Source of the DNA: Spirochaetaceae bacterium
GTDB taxonomy: Bacteria; Spirochaetota; Spirochaetia; Treponematales; Breznakiellaceae
Assembly (NCBI GenBank): GCA_031256815.1
Contig: JAIRPU010000037.1
Span: 1-13,894 of the forward strand
Direction: 5' to 3'
Length of the DNA: 13,894 nucleotides
Shown: positions 13,502-13,894 of the stretch, one piece after another
Layout of the letters: every line of letters begins with the position of its first letter
Position numbering within the stretch: the stretch's first letter is position 1
Notes under the pieces: model-generated
Databases searched by the model: none
What the model was told of the DNA's origin: nothing
What the model saw: only the letters and a program-made list of their open reading frames with translations
Position numbers and translations under genes: made by a program

Positions 13502-13510
13502 ATTATAACA
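13502..13510 (-). promoter_or_regulatory. Extended -10 promoter of ilvE-rimM
   Basis: On the minus strand TGTTATAAT combines a perfect TATAAT (13507-13502) with the TGn extension. The -35 region (about 13529-13524, TTTAGC) is a poor match, as is common for extended -10 promoters. The predicted start falls near 13495, giving a leader of about 13 nt that begins at the Shine-Dalgarno. Confidence 0.65.
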
Positions 13511-13543
13511 TAAATTGCCAGCGGCTAAACAGTAGCTTCTTTA

Positions 13544-13581
13544 GTTGGATGTTGGATGTTGGGGGAGGGGGGGTTACGGGG
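13544..13581. repeat. GTTGGAT tandem copies and G-rich tract
   Basis: Two tandem GTTGGAT units (13544-13557) run into GTT and then G5-A-G7 (13561-13573), TTAC and G4 (13578-13581). The stretch overlaps the last codons of the Rpn-family gene on the opposite strand. It fits the minimal pattern for an intramolecular G-quadruplex on the plus strand, and the tandem units suggest slippage. Confidence 0.5.
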
Positions 13582-13894
13582 CCGGCTTGTCCTGTTTGCC
13601 GGATATATCTATTGTGCGAGTATCAATTCCCGTGATCTTCTGGATTATATCCAGCGGCAATCCAACAGCAAGCGCATTGCGGGCCGCTTCCGCAAGTCCT
13701 TTTTCAAGCCCTTTTTCCATTCCTTCTATGCGCCCTTCCATACGCCCTTTAATGATGCCTTCTTCAACAGCCTCGCGCCTTTGCACCGCAACATACTTGT
13801 CCCAATCCCATTCTGTTATCAACATATTTATTACCTCCGAACTCTTCTCTTCCAAAAATCCCTTCAGTTTGTTATGCTCAATACACCACCTTAT
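13574..13894 (-). CDS. Rpn-family PD-(D/E)XK nuclease/putative transposase, C-terminal part (cut by window edge)
   Basis: The minus-strand frame is open from its stop at 13574 to the window edge, so at least 107 residues belong to a gene whose start lies outside. The edge-proximal residues (RWCIEHNKLKGFLEEKSSE) continue straight into MLITEWDWDKYVAVQRREA, the segment that ends the body of Rpn/PDDEXK transposase-family proteins. Next comes the hallmark charged tail of repeated (E/K)G units (GRMEGRIEGMEKGLEKGLAEA) and a final small helical motif, LPLDIIQKITGI. In-frame codons such as TTG at 13855 could be mistaken for a start, but coding clearly continues upstream. These proteins derive from nuclease-type mobile elements; RpnA of E. 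coli has recombination-promoting nuclease activity. The catalytic PD-(D/E)XK core is outside the window, so activity cannot be judged. It is divergent in role from, and just upstream of, the ilvE promoter. Confidence 0.82.
   Translation of the reverse strand: MRWCIEHNKLKGFLEEKSSEVINMLITEWDWDKYVAVQRREAVEEGIIKGRMEGRIEGMEKGLEKGLAEAARNALAVGLPLDIIQKITGIDTRTIDISGKQDKPAP

Noticed and set aside
13853..13855. TTG as the start of the Rpn-family protein
   Set aside because: Upstream codons in the same frame to the window edge encode residues that fit the family (RWCIEHNKLKGF), so the gene is cut by the window, not started here.
1..13894. tRNA, rRNA, CRISPR array or complete insertion sequence
   Set aside because: No cloverleaf, rRNA-like block, regularly spaced direct repeat or inverted-repeat-bounded transposase was seen on either strand.

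Overview
The window looks like a chromosomal segment from a spirochete, most likely a Treponema of the gut (termite-gut type) group. The strongest sign is a ~900-residue transcript-cleavage factor in which a complete GreA forms only the last ~150 residues of a long helical-repeat protein, an architecture I associate with Treponema and Borrelia. Other signs are lipoproteins with relaxed lipoboxes, a cadherin-like/glycine-rich surface lipoprotein and an Rpn-type PD-(D/E)XK nuclease/transposase family gene. The genus is an inference.

Layout. (1) 1-1657, plus strand: a strong promoter and a two-gene sulfate-assimilation operon, cysH (Fe-S APS reductase) and cysD (ATP sulfurylase small subunit), without cysN. 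(2) 1658-3765: a promoter, a structured leader and a large Gly-rich lipoprotein. (3) 3766-4185: a non-coding, ~74% GC island packed with perfect stem-loops. (4) 4186-6936: a tightly packed trio made of a small TPR-like protein, a 10-repeat TPR protein and an exported HEAT-repeat protein. (5) 6937-7139: an intergenic control region with inverted repeats and a hairpin-plus-T6. (6) 7140-11912: a coupled run of the GreA fusion, an LppM-like lipoprotein and TrkA. (7) 13482-11914, minus strand: ilvE and rimM, convergent with trkA and separated from it by 1 nt. (8) 13894-13574, minus strand: the C-terminal part of an Rpn-family gene that runs off the window edge.

How the genes fit together. CysD makes APS and CysH reduces it to sulfite, but the GTPase subunit CysN must be encoded elsewhere. 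The TPR/TPR/HEAT trio has the look of a scaffold spanning the inner membrane (two cytoplasmic proteins, one exported), function unknown. GreA, lipoprotein and TrkA share an operon by overlap or 4-nt spacing, with no evident functional link. IlvE and RimM also share a transcript.

Three start decisions differ from the longest open frame: ilvE starts at 13482 (the upstream ATG sits in the Shine-Dalgarno and probably upstream of the transcription start), the small TPR-like gene starts at 4186, and the Rpn gene is 5'-truncated by the window edge rather than starting at a TTG. No rRNA, tRNA, CRISPR array or insertion sequence was recognised.
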